The notes: generated from the sequence alone by a model not told the origin. Positions 20,707 to 31,861 are shown, numbered from the stretch's first letter. The stretch is 64,000 bases of DNA from Enterobacter cloacae subsp. cloacae ATCC 13047 (GCF_000025565.1 NC_014121.1:4550216-4614215); one strand, 5' to 3'. A program made the numbers and translations.

Positions 20707-22380
20707 TTAGAAAGCCACTGATACGCGGTAGTAAATCGTGAGGTGATCCGGTGCCAGCCAATCCGGATACGCCATCGGTGTGCCAACGGTAAACTGGCTT
20801 GAATAGCCGCGATGAGCCGTCGTCAGACCAAACGCGGCGCCCCACAGTGTGCCGGAGGCGTAACGGTCAAATCCGTCCTTCTTCAGCCAGCCACCGTCAA
20901 CTGCCGCCAGCAGGCCGACATCCCCCACCCACGGCAGCGTAAAGAGCGAATAATTGAGTTCATTTCGCCAGTAACCGCCGTTATCACCGGAGAGGTACTG
21001 CTCTTTGAAGCCGCGCACGGAGGCCTCTCCCCCCAGCGTCAGGCGCTCGCTGCCGTACAGCCGGTCCGGCGACCACTGAAAATAGACGCTGGTCAACCAC
21101 CACAGCCCGTCAGCAACCGGGCGCTGAAAACTGCCGTTGACGCTCCATTTGCGGAACTCGGCTTTCGGCACATCGCCATGTTTGTCGTTATCATCTTCGG
21201 CGCCAAACCACGGCACACCCTGAGTGAAGGTCGGGTTCAGGGTCGCCACGCCGGAGGCAATTTTTTGCGTGTGGTTAAGGCCCAGGGAGAAACTTGAAAG
21301 TTTGCGGCTGCTGGTAGCCAGCAGAACATCGTCGAGATAGTTATGGTTGATGCGGTGGGTGATGCCCGCCGACACGCCGGTTTTGATATCGCCATTGCGG
21401 AACAGGACCCATGAGCCATTCAGACGGTGGGTTTCGGTGTCGCCCGTCGAACGCCAGAGCCAGCCGTTATTATCGATGGTGCTGAGGTAGTTGCTCCAGC
21501 TGTAGCTGTAGTCCAGCAAGCCGTAGCCGTAAGGCACGCTGACCCCGGCGGCAAAATTCTGAGCATCATGGCTGTTCGAAAAATCGCTGCTGCGCCCGCC
21601 GCTGATAAACCACTTATCCGCCAGCCCCAGCAGGTTATTGCCGTACAGCGCGCCATTGAGTTGTCCGGTACCGGTACTCTTTTGCCCGCTGTTATCGAAA
21701 CTCACTGAACCGCTGAGCGGGAATTCAGGCGAAGCCGTCAGATTGACGATTGAATAGCCCTGTCTGTCGCCGGGCAAAATTTCTATTTCAACCGGCGTCT
21801 GGCGCACGCGATTAAGCTGCTCCATGCCCTGTTCGATATCGCGCAGGTTAAGAATTTTCCCTTCGAGGCCGGGGAAGGTCATGCTCAGCGTGCGGGCGGG
21901 AACCCCTTCAAGCCGGATTTGCTGGAGTTTGCCTTCCAGTACCGCGAGATGCAGTACGCCACCAGAGAGATCCTGCTCGGTTAAAAATGCGCGGCTGGTG
22001 ATATACCCCCGGCTGATATACCAGTCAGAGACGGCGTTGGTCAGGGCGTTGAGACGCGCCATATCAAGACACTGGTTCACCCACGGCGCAACCAGGCGAT
22101 CTTTGGCTAACGGAGAAAGAAGGGTGGTACCCGTCAGCTCAATGCGCGAGATAACAAAACAGGGACCTTGCGGAGTCGCGGCACTGTCGGGCTGAACAGG
22201 ACGCGGTAATACCACGCTGCGCTCCAGCTCTTCACGCTGGCGCTGGTTTTCATCCAGCAGCTGCTGCTGTTGCTGCTGAATAGTATTACGGTCGGCCGGA
22301 GACAGGGGGGCCGCCTGCGCAGCACCTGCCAGCAAGGCCATGCCAGCCAGCACCTGTAGTATCGACGTTTTCCCTGACAT
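20707..22380 (-). CDS. cdiB: CdiB outer-membrane transporter (TpsB)
   Basis: 557-residue two-partner-secretion transporter that exports CdiA across the outer membrane. Signal peptide (MSGKTSILQVLAGMALLAGAAQA), Gln-rich linker, POTRA domains at about 70-210 (LTGTTLL ... YISRGYITSRAFL, LEGKLQQI), then a 16-stranded barrel with the conserved VRGF motif of loop L6 (ASVRGFKEQ, about residue 453) and terminal phenylalanine (RVSVAF). The ATG at 22380 was chosen over a GTG at 22389, because AAGGAG overlaps the GTG and lies eight bases from the ATG. Nine bases separate it from cdiA. Its upstream region (22381-22640) is divergent from the J-domain-like gene and must hold the cdi promoter. Confidence 0.94.
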   Translation of the reverse strand: MSGKTSILQVLAGMALLAGAAQAAPLSPADRNTIQQQQQQLLDENQRQREELERSVVLPRPVQPDSAATPQGPCFVISRIELTGTTLLSPLAKDRLVAPWVNQCLDMARLNALTNAVSDWYISRGYITSRAFLTEQDLSGGVLHLAVLEGKLQQIRLEGVPARTLSMTFPGLEGKILNLRDIEQGMEQLNRVRQTPVEIEILPGDRQGYSIVNLTASPEFPLSGSVSFDNSGQKSTGTGQLNGALYGNNLLGLADKWFISGGRSSDFSNSHDAQNFAAGVSVPYGYGLLDYSYSWSNYLSTIDNNGWLWRSTGDTETHRLNGSWVLFRNGDIKTGVSAGITHRINHNYLDDVLLATSSRKLSSFSLGLNHTQKIASGVATLNPTFTQGVPWFGAEDDNDKHGDVPKAEFRKWSVNGSFQRPVADGLWWLTSVYFQWSPDRLYGSERLTLGGEASVRGFKEQYLSGDNGGYWRNELNYSLFTLPWVGDVGLLAAVDGGWLKKDGFDRYASGTLWGAAFGLTTAHRGYSSQFTVGTPMAYPDWLAPDHLTIYYRVSVAF

Positions 22381-22640
22381 CACTGCCACTCCTTGCTAAA
22401 AGTCCGTTTTCAGACTTGCCTGTCAAAAAACGCGCAACTTATGTCAAAAAGTAAACAGTGTAAATACACACATTTAATTTAAGGTCTATTTTGCTGCATT
22501 TTCAGAATTTAGCGGGTGACACTGCGTAAATCTAAAGAAATCCCCCATCGCGCCGATCATCATCCGTGTGTATTATTTCCTGTAGCGTTTCCAACAACTA
22601 ACCTTAACTCAAATACTTAAGCGCCAAAGCGAAAGGCATC

Positions 22641-23810
22641 ATGAGCACACCGATCAAACGGCTAGAAATCATTAAAAATGCCATTGAACTGGAAGATGAC
22701 GACATCATTCAGAGCCAGCTAACCCGGCTGAAAAATGAAGCGTTTGACGATGAGCTACAGGCAATCGTCGTGGCGCTTGAGCAGAAAAACTACACCGCGG
22801 CCATCGCCGCGATCGTCGCGTGGCTACAGAGCCAGCGTGCCGTGACGCCATGGCGCGATCCGCAGGTCGCCGCGAGCAAACTGGAACTGAAAGCGCTGGA
22901 AGAGCGACTGCGCGATCTGATTGACCGCCGTAACGCGCGCGTACAGCAGCTTGATGAGTTCAACGATCTCTATTTCTCCCGCCTGGGTCCGCTGATGCAG
23001 CAGATCCTCGCCCTGCGTAAAACGCTGGCCGAGCTGAACCTGCGCCGCCAGCAGGCTGAGGCCCGTCGTCGCGAGGAAGACTATCGCCGCTGTCAGCGCT
23101 ACATGGCCCAGGCCGTGGAGGTGCTGGCAACACTCACCCAGCGCTGGCGCGAACTTCCTGCCGATTCCGTACAGGCAGCCGAGGCGCGTAAGCATCTGCA
23201 GCAGCAAAGTAACCTGATTGCCAACCTGCTTGCCGAGGCGCTGGAGCTGGAGAGCGGCTTAACGCGTGAGGAAGAGCCTGCGCGTCAGGCGCGTGACGAG
23301 GCCAACGAAGAGTACGAGAAATACCGCGAGCAGCATCAGGATGCCGAAGTGCGTCTGCGTAAAGGGAAAGATCTTTCACAGGAGGATCGGGACGAGCTGA
23401 AACGGCTCTGGCGGCAGGCGAGCAAGCTGTGTCACCCGGATCTGGTGGCGGACGATTTGAAAGAAGAAGCCAACGCGATGATGGTGCAGCTCAACCAGGC
23501 TAAACAGCGTGGAGACGTCAAAGCCATTCGTTCTCTGGTGGCGCGCCTGCAGCAGGGCTTCGAGCCGCTGATGGCCAGCGACAGGCTGAACGATCTGGAG
23601 CGCATCCGCAAAAAAATGGCTCAGGTTCGCGAGCAGATCGACACCTTAGTGAACGAGCTGGCAGAACTGGAGAAAGAAGAATCCTGGCTGCTGGTGTCGT
23701 CGCTCAGCAATATGGAAGCGTACTTCGCGCAGCAGGAAAAGGCGCTGAACGAGGTCCGCGCCTCGCTCGAACATCAGGTGAGCGAAGCGCAGCTCGATTC
23801 AGCAGCGTAA
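22641..23810 (+). CDS. Coiled-coil protein with J-domain-like HPD motif
   Basis: 389-residue, strongly charged, nearly all-helical cytoplasmic protein. Long coiled coils cover about residues 75-245 and 310-385. Between them, DELKRLWRQASKLCHPDLV followed by a second helix (ANAMMVQLNQAK) resembles helix II, the HPD loop (about residue 264-266) and helix III of a J domain, which stimulates DnaK-type chaperones. Spacing after HPD is that of J domains, but a typical helix I is not obvious. I know no characterised homologue, so an Hsp70 co-chaperone role is inference. It abuts yqjH tail to tail with no gap and is divergent from cdiB. Confidence 0.7.
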   Translation: MSTPIKRLEIIKNAIELEDDDIIQSQLTRLKNEAFDDELQAIVVALEQKNYTAAIAAIVAWLQSQRAVTPWRDPQVAASKLELKALEERLRDLIDRRNARVQQLDEFNDLYFSRLGPLMQQILALRKTLAELNLRRQQAEARRREEDYRRCQRYMAQAVEVLATLTQRWRELPADSVQAAEARKHLQQQSNLIANLLAEALELESGLTREEEPARQARDEANEEYEKYREQHQDAEVRLRKGKDLSQEDRDELKRLWRQASKLCHPDLVADDLKEEANAMMVQLNQAKQRGDVKAIRSLVARLQQGFEPLMASDRLNDLERIRKKMAQVREQIDTLVNELAELEKEESWLLVSSLSNMEAYFAQQEKALNEVRASLEHQVSEAQLDSAA

Positions 23811-24575
23811 TTATTTCGCGTGCCAGTACGCGCTGGCACGCACCAGCTGCTGATCGATAGCCTCAGTCTCAAACAGTCGGCTCAGGTTTTTAACCACCTT
23901 CCCTTCCCCGGTCAGCCAGATAAAGTAATCTTCCGCCGGAACGTTCAGCGACGGCAGCTGCTCAACCACCGCCTGCTCGCTGTGGCCGATCACCCAGGTG
24001 ATGTTGAACGCGCTCAGGTGCGCCAGATAATCCTTGTATGATTCATCCCCGACGGTGACCACCGCGTGAATTTCCGGGCGTTTCGGCAAGCTGGCGATGC
24101 CTTCCAGGCGGCGACGCAACGCCGGCATCCCGGACTCATCGCACACATACAGCTGCCAGGCGTAATCCTTCGGTACCACCAGCGAACCGCGCGGGCCACC
24201 AATCGTCAGCCTGTCGCCCACTTTCGCCTCTAGCGCCCACTGGCTGGCAACGCCACCGTCATGCACGAAGAAATCAAGCGCCAGCTCGTGCTTCGCGGCG
24301 TCGTACAGCGGCGTGTAATCCCGGCTTTGCGGGCGCACGCCGTCGCCCCAGTCAATGCCCTCGTCGGTGACCACCGGTGGAACAAACGTCGTTCCCGGGG
24401 CCGGGAAAAACACTTTGGTGTGATCGTCGAAACCGCGGGAGCTAAAGCCCTCCAGCGCTTCGCCGCCTAAAACTATGCGCTGAAAACCAGCGCTTACGCG
24501 CTCAACACGGAGCACGGTCAGTTCACGAAAACGCAGTTCGTTACGCACGCGTTGTGGATAGCGGGTGGTTGCCAT
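23811..24575 (-). CDS. yqjH: NADPH-dependent ferric-chelate reductase YqjH
   Basis: 254-residue cytoplasmic flavoprotein of the siderophore-interacting (ViuB) family. It reduces ferric complexes such as ferric enterobactin breakdown products with NADPH, releasing iron. The FAD-binding part (about 15-130) contains the R-x-Y-[TS] motif in SRDYTPL and the GGPRGS phosphate-binding turn; the C-terminal half (VCDESGMPALRRRLE, WLTGEGKVVKNLSRL) carries the family's NADPH-site motifs. It is divergent from yqjI over a 146-bp region with a Fur-like box and repeats expected for YqjI, matching the known nickel and iron control in E. coli. Confidence 0.93.
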   Translation of the reverse strand: MATTRYPQRVRNELRFRELTVLRVERVSAGFQRIVLGGEALEGFSSRGFDDHTKVFFPAPGTTFVPPVVTDEGIDWGDGVRPQSRDYTPLYDAAKHELALDFFVHDGGVASQWALEAKVGDRLTIGGPRGSLVVPKDYAWQLYVCDESGMPALRRRLEGIASLPKRPEIHAVVTVGDESYKDYLAHLSAFNITWVIGHSEQAVVEQLPSLNVPAEDYFIWLTGEGKVVKNLSRLFETEAIDQQLVRASAYWHAK

Positions 24576-24600
24576 GTTAAGACCCTTCTCAGGTGAATAC

Positions 24601-24704
24601 GATATATCTAAATTGATTTTAAATGATAATGATTGCTAATCAGCAAGAATGCAAGATCTTTTAGATTGCATCTGAATATATCTTAGATATAGTTTAGATA
24701 TATC
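24601..24704. promoter_or_regulatory. yqjH/yqjI control region: YqjI repeats and Fur-like box
   Basis: GATATATCTAAA at 24601-24612 and its exact inverse TTTAGATATATC at 24693-24704 bracket the divergent promoters; another TATATCTTAGATATA palindrome lies at 24677-24691. E. coli YqjI binds such TATCTAA-type repeats in the same intergenic region. TGATAATGATTGCTA at 24624-24638 fits about 12 of 15 positions of the Fur 7-1-7 consensus. Binding itself is inferred. Confidence 0.65.
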
Positions 24705-24721
24705 AATTTACGAGGCACACT

Positions 24722-25216
24722 ATGCGACACGAACATGATGGCGGCGGACGACGACCGCGCTTTTTTGGTCACGGCGATCTGCGGCTGGTGATTCTGGATA
24801 TTCTGACCCGCAACGCGAGCCACGGTTACGAGCTGATCAAAGAGATTGAGAACCTGACCCAGGGGAACTACACCCCGAGTCCTGGCGTGATTTACCCGAC
24901 GCTGGATTATCTTCAGGATCAGGCGTTTATCACCATTACGGAAGAAGAGAATGGGCGTAAGCGCATTGCCATCAATGCGGCAGGACAGCAGTGGCTGGAG
25001 GAAAACCAGGAACAGCTTGAGCAGATTCAGGCGCGTATCAAAGCCCGCGCGGTCGGTTTCCAGCTACGCAAAAACCCGCAGATGAAGCGGGCACTGGATA
25101 ACTTCAAAGCGGTGTTAGATCTGAAGGTGAATCAGGGAGCGCTCAGCGACGCGCAGCTTAAGCAGATCGTTGGCGTGATCGACCGCGCGGCGCTGGAGAT
25201 CTCCCAGCTGGATTAA
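24722..25216 (+). CDS. yqjI: PadR-family nickel-responsive repressor YqjI
   Basis: 164-residue winged-helix regulator. PadR signature [26 protein letters not shown] (read as YELIKEIE ... [12 protein letters not shown]) at residues about 35-65, with a C-terminal dimerisation helix. In E. coli YqjI represses yqjH and itself and is relieved by nickel. The E. coli protein, as I remember it, begins with about 45 residues very rich in His and Cys; here only [15 protein letters not shown] precedes the DNA-binding domain, and no His/Cys-rich frame exists upstream. It reads away from yqjH, and its 3' end overlaps the end of the chemoreceptor gene by four bases. Confidence 0.92.
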   Translation: MRHEHDGGGRRPRFFGHGDLRLVILDILTRNASHGYELIKEIENLTQGNYTPSPGVIYPTLDYLQDQAFITITEEENGRKRIAINAAGQQWLEENQEQLEQIQARIKARAVGFQLRKNPQMKRALDNFKAVLDLKVNQGALSDAQLKQIVGVIDRAALEISQLD

Positions 25217-26772
25217 GCCGGTGCGTGCGCGCTCACGCGGAAGACGCGTACCAGCTCTTTCAGGTGCATCGCCTGCTCGTTGAGGGAGGCCGCCGCAGCA
25301 ACAGACTCCTCCACCAGCGCGGAGTTTTGCTGGGTGGTGGCATCAATCAGGCCAATCGCGCTGTTAATCTGCGAGATCCCCTCTGTCTGCTCGTGGCTGG
25401 CCTGGCGGATCTCACGCAGGATCACATCCATCTCTTCCACGTTGCCCACCATGCCATTGATAAGCTCGCTCGCCTTCTCGACCAGGTTCATCCCGTCCTG
25501 CGTCTGGCTGGTGGAGCTTTCAATCAGCTCACGGATCTCACTGGCTGACGAAGCACTCTTCTGCGCGAGCTGGCGCACTTCACCAGCCACCACCGCAAAG
25601 CCACGACCGTGCTCGCCCGCCCGGGCCGCTTCCACCGCCGCGTTCAGCGCCAGAATATTGGTCTGGAAGGCAATGGCATCGATCAGGTCGATAATGTCGG
25701 ACATCCGGTTCGAGGTCTCGTTAATCAGGCGCATTTTGCTGGTCACCTGCTTCATCATCTCACCGTTGTTTTTGACCACCTTCGCGGCATCCGCCGACAG
25801 GTTGGTCGCTTCTCCGGTATGCGAAGCGGTGTTTTTCACCGTCGCGGTGATCTGTTCCATCGAGGCGGCGGTCTGCTCCACAGAGCTAGCCTGCTCTTCC
25901 GTGCGCGCAGCCAGATCCTGGTTCCCGGCGACAATCTGCGCGGCGGCGCTGGAGATATTCTCCGAGCCGGTCTGCACCTGCTGCACAATGTCCAGCAGAC
26001 GCGTTTTCATCTCCATCAGGGCATGCAGCAACAGGCCGGTTTCGTCTTTACCGTGCGAGGTGATACTGCCGGTGAGATCGCCATCCGCAATCGCCGCCGC
26101 AAAATCCACGGCCTGGCCCAGCGGACGGGTAATGGAACGCACGATAAACCAGCCAATCAGGCTGCCTGCCGCCACGCTGAAGAGAGTAATGAGGATGAGC
26201 AGCAGACGGTTGCTCCTGAAATCACTTTCCACCTGCACCCCGGCGTTCTGCATCTCAGTGTTCTGAATCGCAATCAGCTGCTGCACTTTGGCTTTATAGG
26301 CCTGCTGCAGTTTGAGGGTGTTGGTCATCATCTCCTGAAGCGCACCCGCGCGATCGTGGTTCTGCACCGCCTGCAAAATACGATAGCGCGAGTCCAGATA
26401 CTGCTGGCGCACGCCGCGTATCTCGGCGAGCACCTGCTGCGATTGCTGATCCTGCAGCACGTTGTTCAGCTCACCGAGGAGCACCGTGATGTGCTCGCTA
26501 ATCTCTTTAAGATGCTGCTGCGACTGCGCCGTGTACGTTCCCTGTTCATCCAGCAGCATGAGCTGCTGAGTGCTAATAAATTCCTGGAAGTTATCGATTA
26601 ACTGGTTCGCTTTTACCGTGGTTGGATAATCACTGGTAATAATGGATTGCATCCCGTTGTTTGCCCGGTTCAGACTCATTAAAGACAAACTCGCGCTCAC
26701 CACCATCAGGACAATAAAGAATCCAAACGCCAGAAATAATTTCGTGCCGATTTTTACGTCATGTAAGAACAT
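25213..26772 (-). CDS. Methyl-accepting chemotaxis protein, 4HB type
   Basis: 519-residue membrane chemoreceptor. TM1 at about 11-33, periplasmic four-helix-bundle ligand domain (about 34-188), TM2 about 190-212, HAMP to about 266, then methylation helices and the conserved hairpin tip ([20 protein letters not shown]). It should signal to CheA/CheW. The C terminus ends in RVSAHAPA without the NWETF-type pentapeptide that recruits CheR and CheB in Tsr and Tar, so it probably relies on other receptors for efficient methylation. GGAG lies five bases before the ATG and a sigma-28 promoter lies 41 bp upstream. The ligand is unknown. Confidence 0.93.
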   Translation of the reverse strand: MFLHDVKIGTKLFLAFGFFIVLMVVSASLSLMSLNRANNGMQSIITSDYPTTVKANQLIDNFQEFISTQQLMLLDEQGTYTAQSQQHLKEISEHITVLLGELNNVLQDQQSQQVLAEIRGVRQQYLDSRYRILQAVQNHDRAGALQEMMTNTLKLQQAYKAKVQQLIAIQNTEMQNAGVQVESDFRSNRLLLILITLFSVAAGSLIGWFIVRSITRPLGQAVDFAAAIADGDLTGSITSHGKDETGLLLHALMEMKTRLLDIVQQVQTGSENISSAAAQIVAGNQDLAARTEEQASSVEQTAASMEQITATVKNTASHTGEATNLSADAAKVVKNNGEMMKQVTSKMRLINETSNRMSDIIDLIDAIAFQTNILALNAAVEAARAGEHGRGFAVVAGEVRQLAQKSASSASEIRELIESSTSQTQDGMNLVEKASELINGMVGNVEEMDVILREIRQASHEQTEGISQINSAIGLIDATTQQNSALVEESVAAAASLNEQAMHLKELVRVFRVSAHAPA

Positions 26773-26812
26773 ATTTACTCCATCGATGTGATTATTTCTC
26801 AGACGATCACCG

Positions 26813-26839
26813 TTATCGGTAACGAAACCGCTAACTTTA
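26813..26839 (-). promoter_or_regulatory. Sigma-28 (FliA) promoter of the chemoreceptor gene
   Basis: On the minus strand TAAA, 15 bases, then ACCGATAA; the flagellar consensus is TAAA-N15-GCCGATAA, so only one base differs. It lies about 40 bp before the start codon, which places the receptor in the class 3 flagellar regulon. Confidence 0.85.
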
Positions 26840-27057
26840 TGACTTTGATCGTTTTTTTATTTCATAACCATCACAATGGATAGGCAGAGGCTATTAATAT
26901 AGCCGTATCGATCGTTACTCAACCACCAGACGGGGCATTTATGAAATAGCATCGGGGAAAAATGACTTAGGCAGGGATAAATAACTGAGGCACTTTCTTT
27001 AGTTATTTAATATAAAATTAACAATAAATCGCAGGAATAATTACAAATGAAGCGACG

Positions 27058-27092
27058 AAAGCCGTTTATGCCTGGCAGAATAAACGGCTTTT
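27058..27092. terminator. Terminator downstream of aer
   Basis: Nine-base-pair perfect stem GCCGTTTAT/ATAAACGGC (27061-27069, 27080-27088) flanked by AAA and TTTT, 16 bp after the aer stop on the minus strand. Confidence 0.7.
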
Positions 27093-27108
27093 CTGGAACA
27101 TTACAGAC

Positions 27109-28629
27109 TCAATGGAGAACCGTCACTGCATCCTGAAGACGTCCGGCCCGGTGTTTTACCATCGCGGAGATCTGCGCACTCTCTTCAACCAGATCGGCGT
27201 TTTTCTGCGTGATGCTGTCCAGTTCAGCCACTGCGCGGGTTAACTCCGAAAGCCCGGTAGCCTGTTCAGAGGTGGCATGGCTAATCTGCGCGATCAGCTG
27301 CGTGACGTTTTTCACCTGCTCAACGATATCATCCATGGTGCGTCCTGCGGCGTGTACCTGCTCGGAGCCGGACTGTACCTTGCTGGCGCTGGCATCAATC
27401 AGCTTACGGATATCGTTGGCGGCATTAGCGCTGCGGCTGGCAAGATGGCGAACTTCCCCTGCCACCACCGCAAAGCCTTTGCCCTGCTCACCGGCCCGTG
27501 CCGCTTCTACCGCCGCATTCAGGGCGAGGATATTGGTCTGGAAGGCAATATCGTTGATCAGGGTGGTAATGGAGCCGATACGCTGGGTACTGTCGGCGAT
27601 ATCGTCCATGGTTTTGACTACCGTCTGCATCGCGTTCCCGCCTTTGGTCGCCGCACTGCTGGCGGCTACGGAGAGCTTATCGACCTCGGTGGCGGTTTCA
27701 GAGTTACTCTGAACGGAGGCCGCCATCTGGTTCATCGTCGCCACGGTCTGCTGCACGTTTGCAACGGTCTGACGCGTGCGGTCGTTCAGATCCTCATTAC
27801 CCTGTGCCAGCTTGTCGCTGCCGTCGCGCACGCTCACCACCTGGCTTGATACGTCATTGATTAGCCAGCGACACATCAGCCCCAGTTGCCCCACCGCGCG
27901 AAGGGTCAGGCCCAGTTCGTCGCTGCGGTTCAGGTGCTGCACGCTATTGCGCTCGCCGGTTGCCACCTTCAGCGCCTGTCGCGCCACATTCTCTACCGGC
28001 CGGACAATCTGCTGTTCAAACAACAACGTGCCCAGCAGCATCATTATCGCTGCTGCGACCAACGACACCCAGCCTGCTGAGGTTGCCACCAGCGTAGCGG
28101 CGAGCGCGCCAAAGAGCACCGCCATCACGCCGCGTACCCGCCAGCGCAGCGGCATTGCCGGTAGTTTTCCGAACCAGCCCTGACGCACCACCAGCCCTTT
28201 ATGGATCCGTTTAGTACAGCGTCCGGCATTCAGGGCCTTATAGAGTGGCTCCACGGTAGCGATCTCTTCTGCCGTCGCTTTGGTGCGAATCGACATATAG
28301 CCGGTGACCTTCCCGTGGCGCACCATCGGCACCGCGTTGGCGCGCACCCAGTAGTGATCGCCATTTTTACGGCGGTTTTTGACAATTCCGCTCCACGGCT
28401 CGCCCTGTTGCAGGGTGTACCACATATCGGCAAAAGCGGCTTTAGGCATATCAGGATGGCGCACCAGATTATGCGGCTGACCCATCAGCTCATTAAGCTG
28501 ATAGCCACTCACCTGAACAAAGGTGTCGTTAGCATGAGTCAGATAGCTGTGGACGTCTGTGGTAGACATTAAGGTGGTGTCATCGTCCAGAAGATATTCA
28601 TTCTGGGTGACATAGGTTGGAGAGGACAT
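27109..28629 (-). CDS. aer: Aerotaxis receptor Aer
   Basis: 506-residue FAD-binding PAS receptor that senses redox state and steers cells to favourable oxygen or energy conditions. PAS domain at about 20-120 ([44 protein letters not shown] are the signature stretches), F1 linker, a membrane anchor at about 165-205 with no periplasmic domain, HAMP, and a chemoreceptor signalling domain ([20 protein letters not shown]). It is nearly collinear with E. coli Aer. ATG at 28629 chosen because AAGGG lies nine bases upstream and E. coli Aer begins MSS; an upstream ATG at 28638 has no spacing to that site. A sigma-28 promoter lies 52 bp upstream. Confidence 0.96.
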   Translation of the reverse strand: MSSPTYVTQNEYLLDDDTTLMSTTDVHSYLTHANDTFVQVSGYQLNELMGQPHNLVRHPDMPKAAFADMWYTLQQGEPWSGIVKNRRKNGDHYWVRANAVPMVRHGKVTGYMSIRTKATAEEIATVEPLYKALNAGRCTKRIHKGLVVRQGWFGKLPAMPLRWRVRGVMAVLFGALAATLVATSAGWVSLVAAAIMMLLGTLLFEQQIVRPVENVARQALKVATGERNSVQHLNRSDELGLTLRAVGQLGLMCRWLINDVSSQVVSVRDGSDKLAQGNEDLNDRTRQTVANVQQTVATMNQMAASVQSNSETATEVDKLSVAASSAATKGGNAMQTVVKTMDDIADSTQRIGSITTLINDIAFQTNILALNAAVEAARAGEQGKGFAVVAGEVRHLASRSANAANDIRKLIDASASKVQSGSEQVHAAGRTMDDIVEQVKNVTQLIAQISHATSEQATGLSELTRAVAELDSITQKNADLVEESAQISAMVKHRAGRLQDAVTVLH

Positions 28630-28680
28630 CGTGAGCATCCCTTGCAGGTTATTTGAATGTTAATTTTGTGGTTTATTGTT

Positions 28681-28707
28681 TTTTCGGCGGTAAACAATTT
28701 ATCTTTA
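28681..28707 (-). promoter_or_regulatory. Sigma-28 promoter of aer
   Basis: Minus strand reads TAAA, 15 bases, GCCGAAAA, one base from the flagellar consensus. Position fits class 3 expression of aer. Confidence 0.85.
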
Positions 28708-29001
28708 GTTGTTAAACTTGATGGAGATCGCAGATTTCACTTAAACCGCACTTTTTGTGAGATTTTATAATTGATTGATTTTAAATACTTTCACAATGAA
28801 ATTACCTGCAAAGGATGATCTGTTAACGCCCACTTAAGTCGCACCGCCTGCCCCCCCCTGGTGCAATTGACCCCATCCACGTCTTCCTGCCCCCGTTTTC
28901 CGTACCGCTAAATCCCGTCTGGAAAACATCGGCATGATTAAATATTGCGCAACATTATTTTAACCTGGCGTTTATCCCGATTTTCGTTAAGTCCGCTGAA
29001 G
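28708..29001. other. Intergenic region between aer and patA promoters
   Basis: About 290 bp with no gene. A run of eight C at 28850-28857 lies inside a loose GCACC/GGTGC inverted repeat; one arm could be an NtrC half-site for the patA promoter, but the spacing is not that of a full NtrC site. Confidence 0.4.
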
Positions 29002-30443
<1,442 letters not shown>

Positions 30444-30449
30444 AAAAAT

Positions 30450-30514
30450 GCCGGGTGGCGCTGCGCTTACCCGGCCTACAACACCAGCCCGGTAAGCGTA
30501 GCGCCACCGGGCTG
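30450..30514. repeat. Paired REP/BIME element
   Basis: Two inverted copies of a GCCGGGTGGCGCTGCGCTTA-type palindrome (30450-30475 and 30486-30514) between the convergent patA and cupin-regulator genes, ending in GCTTTTT. Typical bacterial interspersed mosaic element; may also stop transcription. Confidence 0.8.
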
Positions 30515-30518
30515 CTTT

Positions 30519-31121
30519 TTATCGGTGAAACTCCGCCACCGTCATGGTAAAGCGCAGCACCTTTTTTCCCTCATTGGCATAGCCGTGCGCAGCTTCCGTT
30601 TTCGCCACCGCCGATGCCCCGGCAGCAACCTGCGTAACCGTCTCGTCCACCGTCAGGGTTAATATGCCTTCGTTCACGTGCAGCAGCTCAAAGGTGCCCG
30701 CAGGATGCCCCGAAGAGGTAAAACGCTCTCCCGGCTGCATCTCCCACTGCCATAGCTCAATCATATCCGGGCCCGCGGTTCCTGCCAGCAGTCTGGCGCG
30801 TCCGCCCTTTTCCCCCTGCCACAGCACCGGGATCGCGGCTTCTTCGATAACGTGCACCAGCGGCTCGCTGGAGACGTTAACGATATCCGCCACTGAGATA
30901 CCGAGCGCGGCAGCCAGCTTGCACAAAATGGCGATGCTGGGGTTGGCTGCGCCCTTTTCGATCTCCACCAGCATGCCTTTGCTGACGCTGGCACGCCGCG
31001 AGAGTTCATCCAGCGACAGTTTTTTCTCTTTACGCCAGTTGCGTATGCGGTTCGCTACGGCCAGGCTTACCTGGGCGATATCGGCACCCTGTTCAGTCAT
31101 TATATTGACTTTTTCAGTCAT
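30519..31121 (-). CDS. XRE-family regulator with C-terminal cupin
   Basis: 200-residue cytoplasmic regulator. Helix-turn-helix at about 22-75 (LSLDELSRRASVSKGMLVEIEKG, PSIAILCKLAAAL), followed by a small cupin barrel at about 100-195 (GERFTSSGHPAGTFELLHVNEGILTL), the layout of SutR/PuuR-type regulators that bind a small ligand. Two start codons 21 bases apart (31121 and 31100), both beginning ATGACTGA, are possible; neither has a clear ribosome site. It is divergent from the B3/4-domain gene with only 42 bp between, so it very likely controls that operon and itself. Ligand unknown; an amino-acid-like substrate would fit the neighbours. Confidence 0.85.
   Translation of the reverse strand: MTEKVNIMTEQGADIAQVSLAVANRIRNWRKEKKLSLDELSRRASVSKGMLVEIEKGAANPSIAILCKLAAALGISVADIVNVSSEPLVHVIEEAAIPVLWQGEKGGRARLLAGTAGPDMIELWQWEMQPGERFTSSGHPAGTFELLHVNEGILTLTVDETVTQVAAGASAVAKTEAAHGYANEGKKVLRFTMTVAEFHR
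31106..31120. promoter_or_regulatory. Possible operator of the XRE-cupin regulator
   Basis: Palindrome TGACT-N5-AGTCA at the start codon of the regulator, with further TGAC/GTCA half-sites at 31094-31098 and 31146-31150. Placement in the 42-bp divergent gap suggests autoregulation; not proven. Confidence 0.4.
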
Positions 31122-31163
31122 TGGTCACTACCATGGTATAAAACAGTCAATACAGGATTATTT

Positions 31164-31850
31164 ATGTCTCTCGTTACGCCGTCAATAGACCCGCGCCTTG
31201 CCGCAATTGCCCCGGGCTTTCGGGCGCTGAGCATTCTGGTTGAAGCTGCGCCGGTTACCCACCCGGAAGTCGCTCCGGCCGTGCTCACGCAAGCCTGCCA
31301 GCAGATGCTTAATGATGATGTGCCGTGGGCTGACGCGCACCTTTCCGGCTGGGATGAGGTATTTAAGGCCTTCGGCGCAAAACCGAAACGTACGCCCTGC
31401 TCGGCATCCGCCTTACGTAAGCGGGTCTTAAAAGACGGCTCGCTGCCACCGCTCGATCCGGTGGTGGATATCTACAACGCGGTGAGCATTCGCTACGCCA
31501 TCCCGGTTGGTGGAGAAAATCTTGCGACTTATTCAGGCGCGCCGCGCCTGACGCTGGCGGACGGCAGCGAGCCGTTTGATACCTTTAAAGAGGGGCAGCC
31601 GGTGGTGGAATACCCGGAGCCGGGCGAGGTTATCTGGCGCGACGACCTCGGTGTTACCTGCCGTCGCTGGAACTGGCGCCAGGGTATACGGACGCGTCTT
31701 GACAGTCAGGCGCAAACCATGTGGTTTATTCTGGAAAGTCTGCCGTCAATGCCGCTTACGGCACTGGAAGAAGCCGGAGCGGATCTGATTGATAACCTGC
31801 AACGTCTGATGCCGGGTGCAGTGGTGCACAGGCAGTTACTGACCCTGTAA
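31164..31850 (+). CDS. B3/B4 tRNA-binding-domain protein
   Basis: 228-residue protein made mainly of a B3/B4 domain, the fold found in the beta subunit of phenylalanyl-tRNA synthetase. The family pattern is visible in LRKRVLKDGSLPPLDPVVDIYNAVSIRYAIPVGGENL and GEVIWRDD. Stand-alone members are thought to edit or bind misacylated tRNA or amino-acid derivatives, but the function of this one is unknown. It starts 42 bp from the divergent XRE-cupin gene and precedes a DapA-family gene by 11 bp, so the two are one operon. Confidence 0.8.
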   Translation: MSLVTPSIDPRLAAIAPGFRALSILVEAAPVTHPEVAPAVLTQACQQMLNDDVPWADAHLSGWDEVFKAFGAKPKRTPCSASALRKRVLKDGSLPPLDPVVDIYNAVSIRYAIPVGGENLATYSGAPRLTLADGSEPFDTFKEGQPVVEYPEPGEVIWRDDLGVTCRRWNWRQGIRTRLDSQAQTMWFILESLPSMPLTALEEAGADLIDNLQRLMPGAVVHRQLLTL

Positions 31851-31861
31851 GAGGATAAAAA

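Larger units (their letters stand above)
26773..27108. other. Intergenic 336 bp between two chemoreceptor genes
   Basis: Contains the sigma-28 promoter of the upstream-most chemoreceptor (26813-26839) and the terminator of aer (27058-27092). The AT-rich stretch between them shows no gene. Confidence 0.7.

Noticed and set aside
25600..26601. Plus-strand frames of over 300 residues opposite the chemoreceptor
   Set aside because: Antisense shadows of the conserved signalling domain, with no start or family.
28840..28880. NtrC-type site before patA
   Set aside because: The GCACC/GGTGC arms are too far apart for a full site; at most a half-site.
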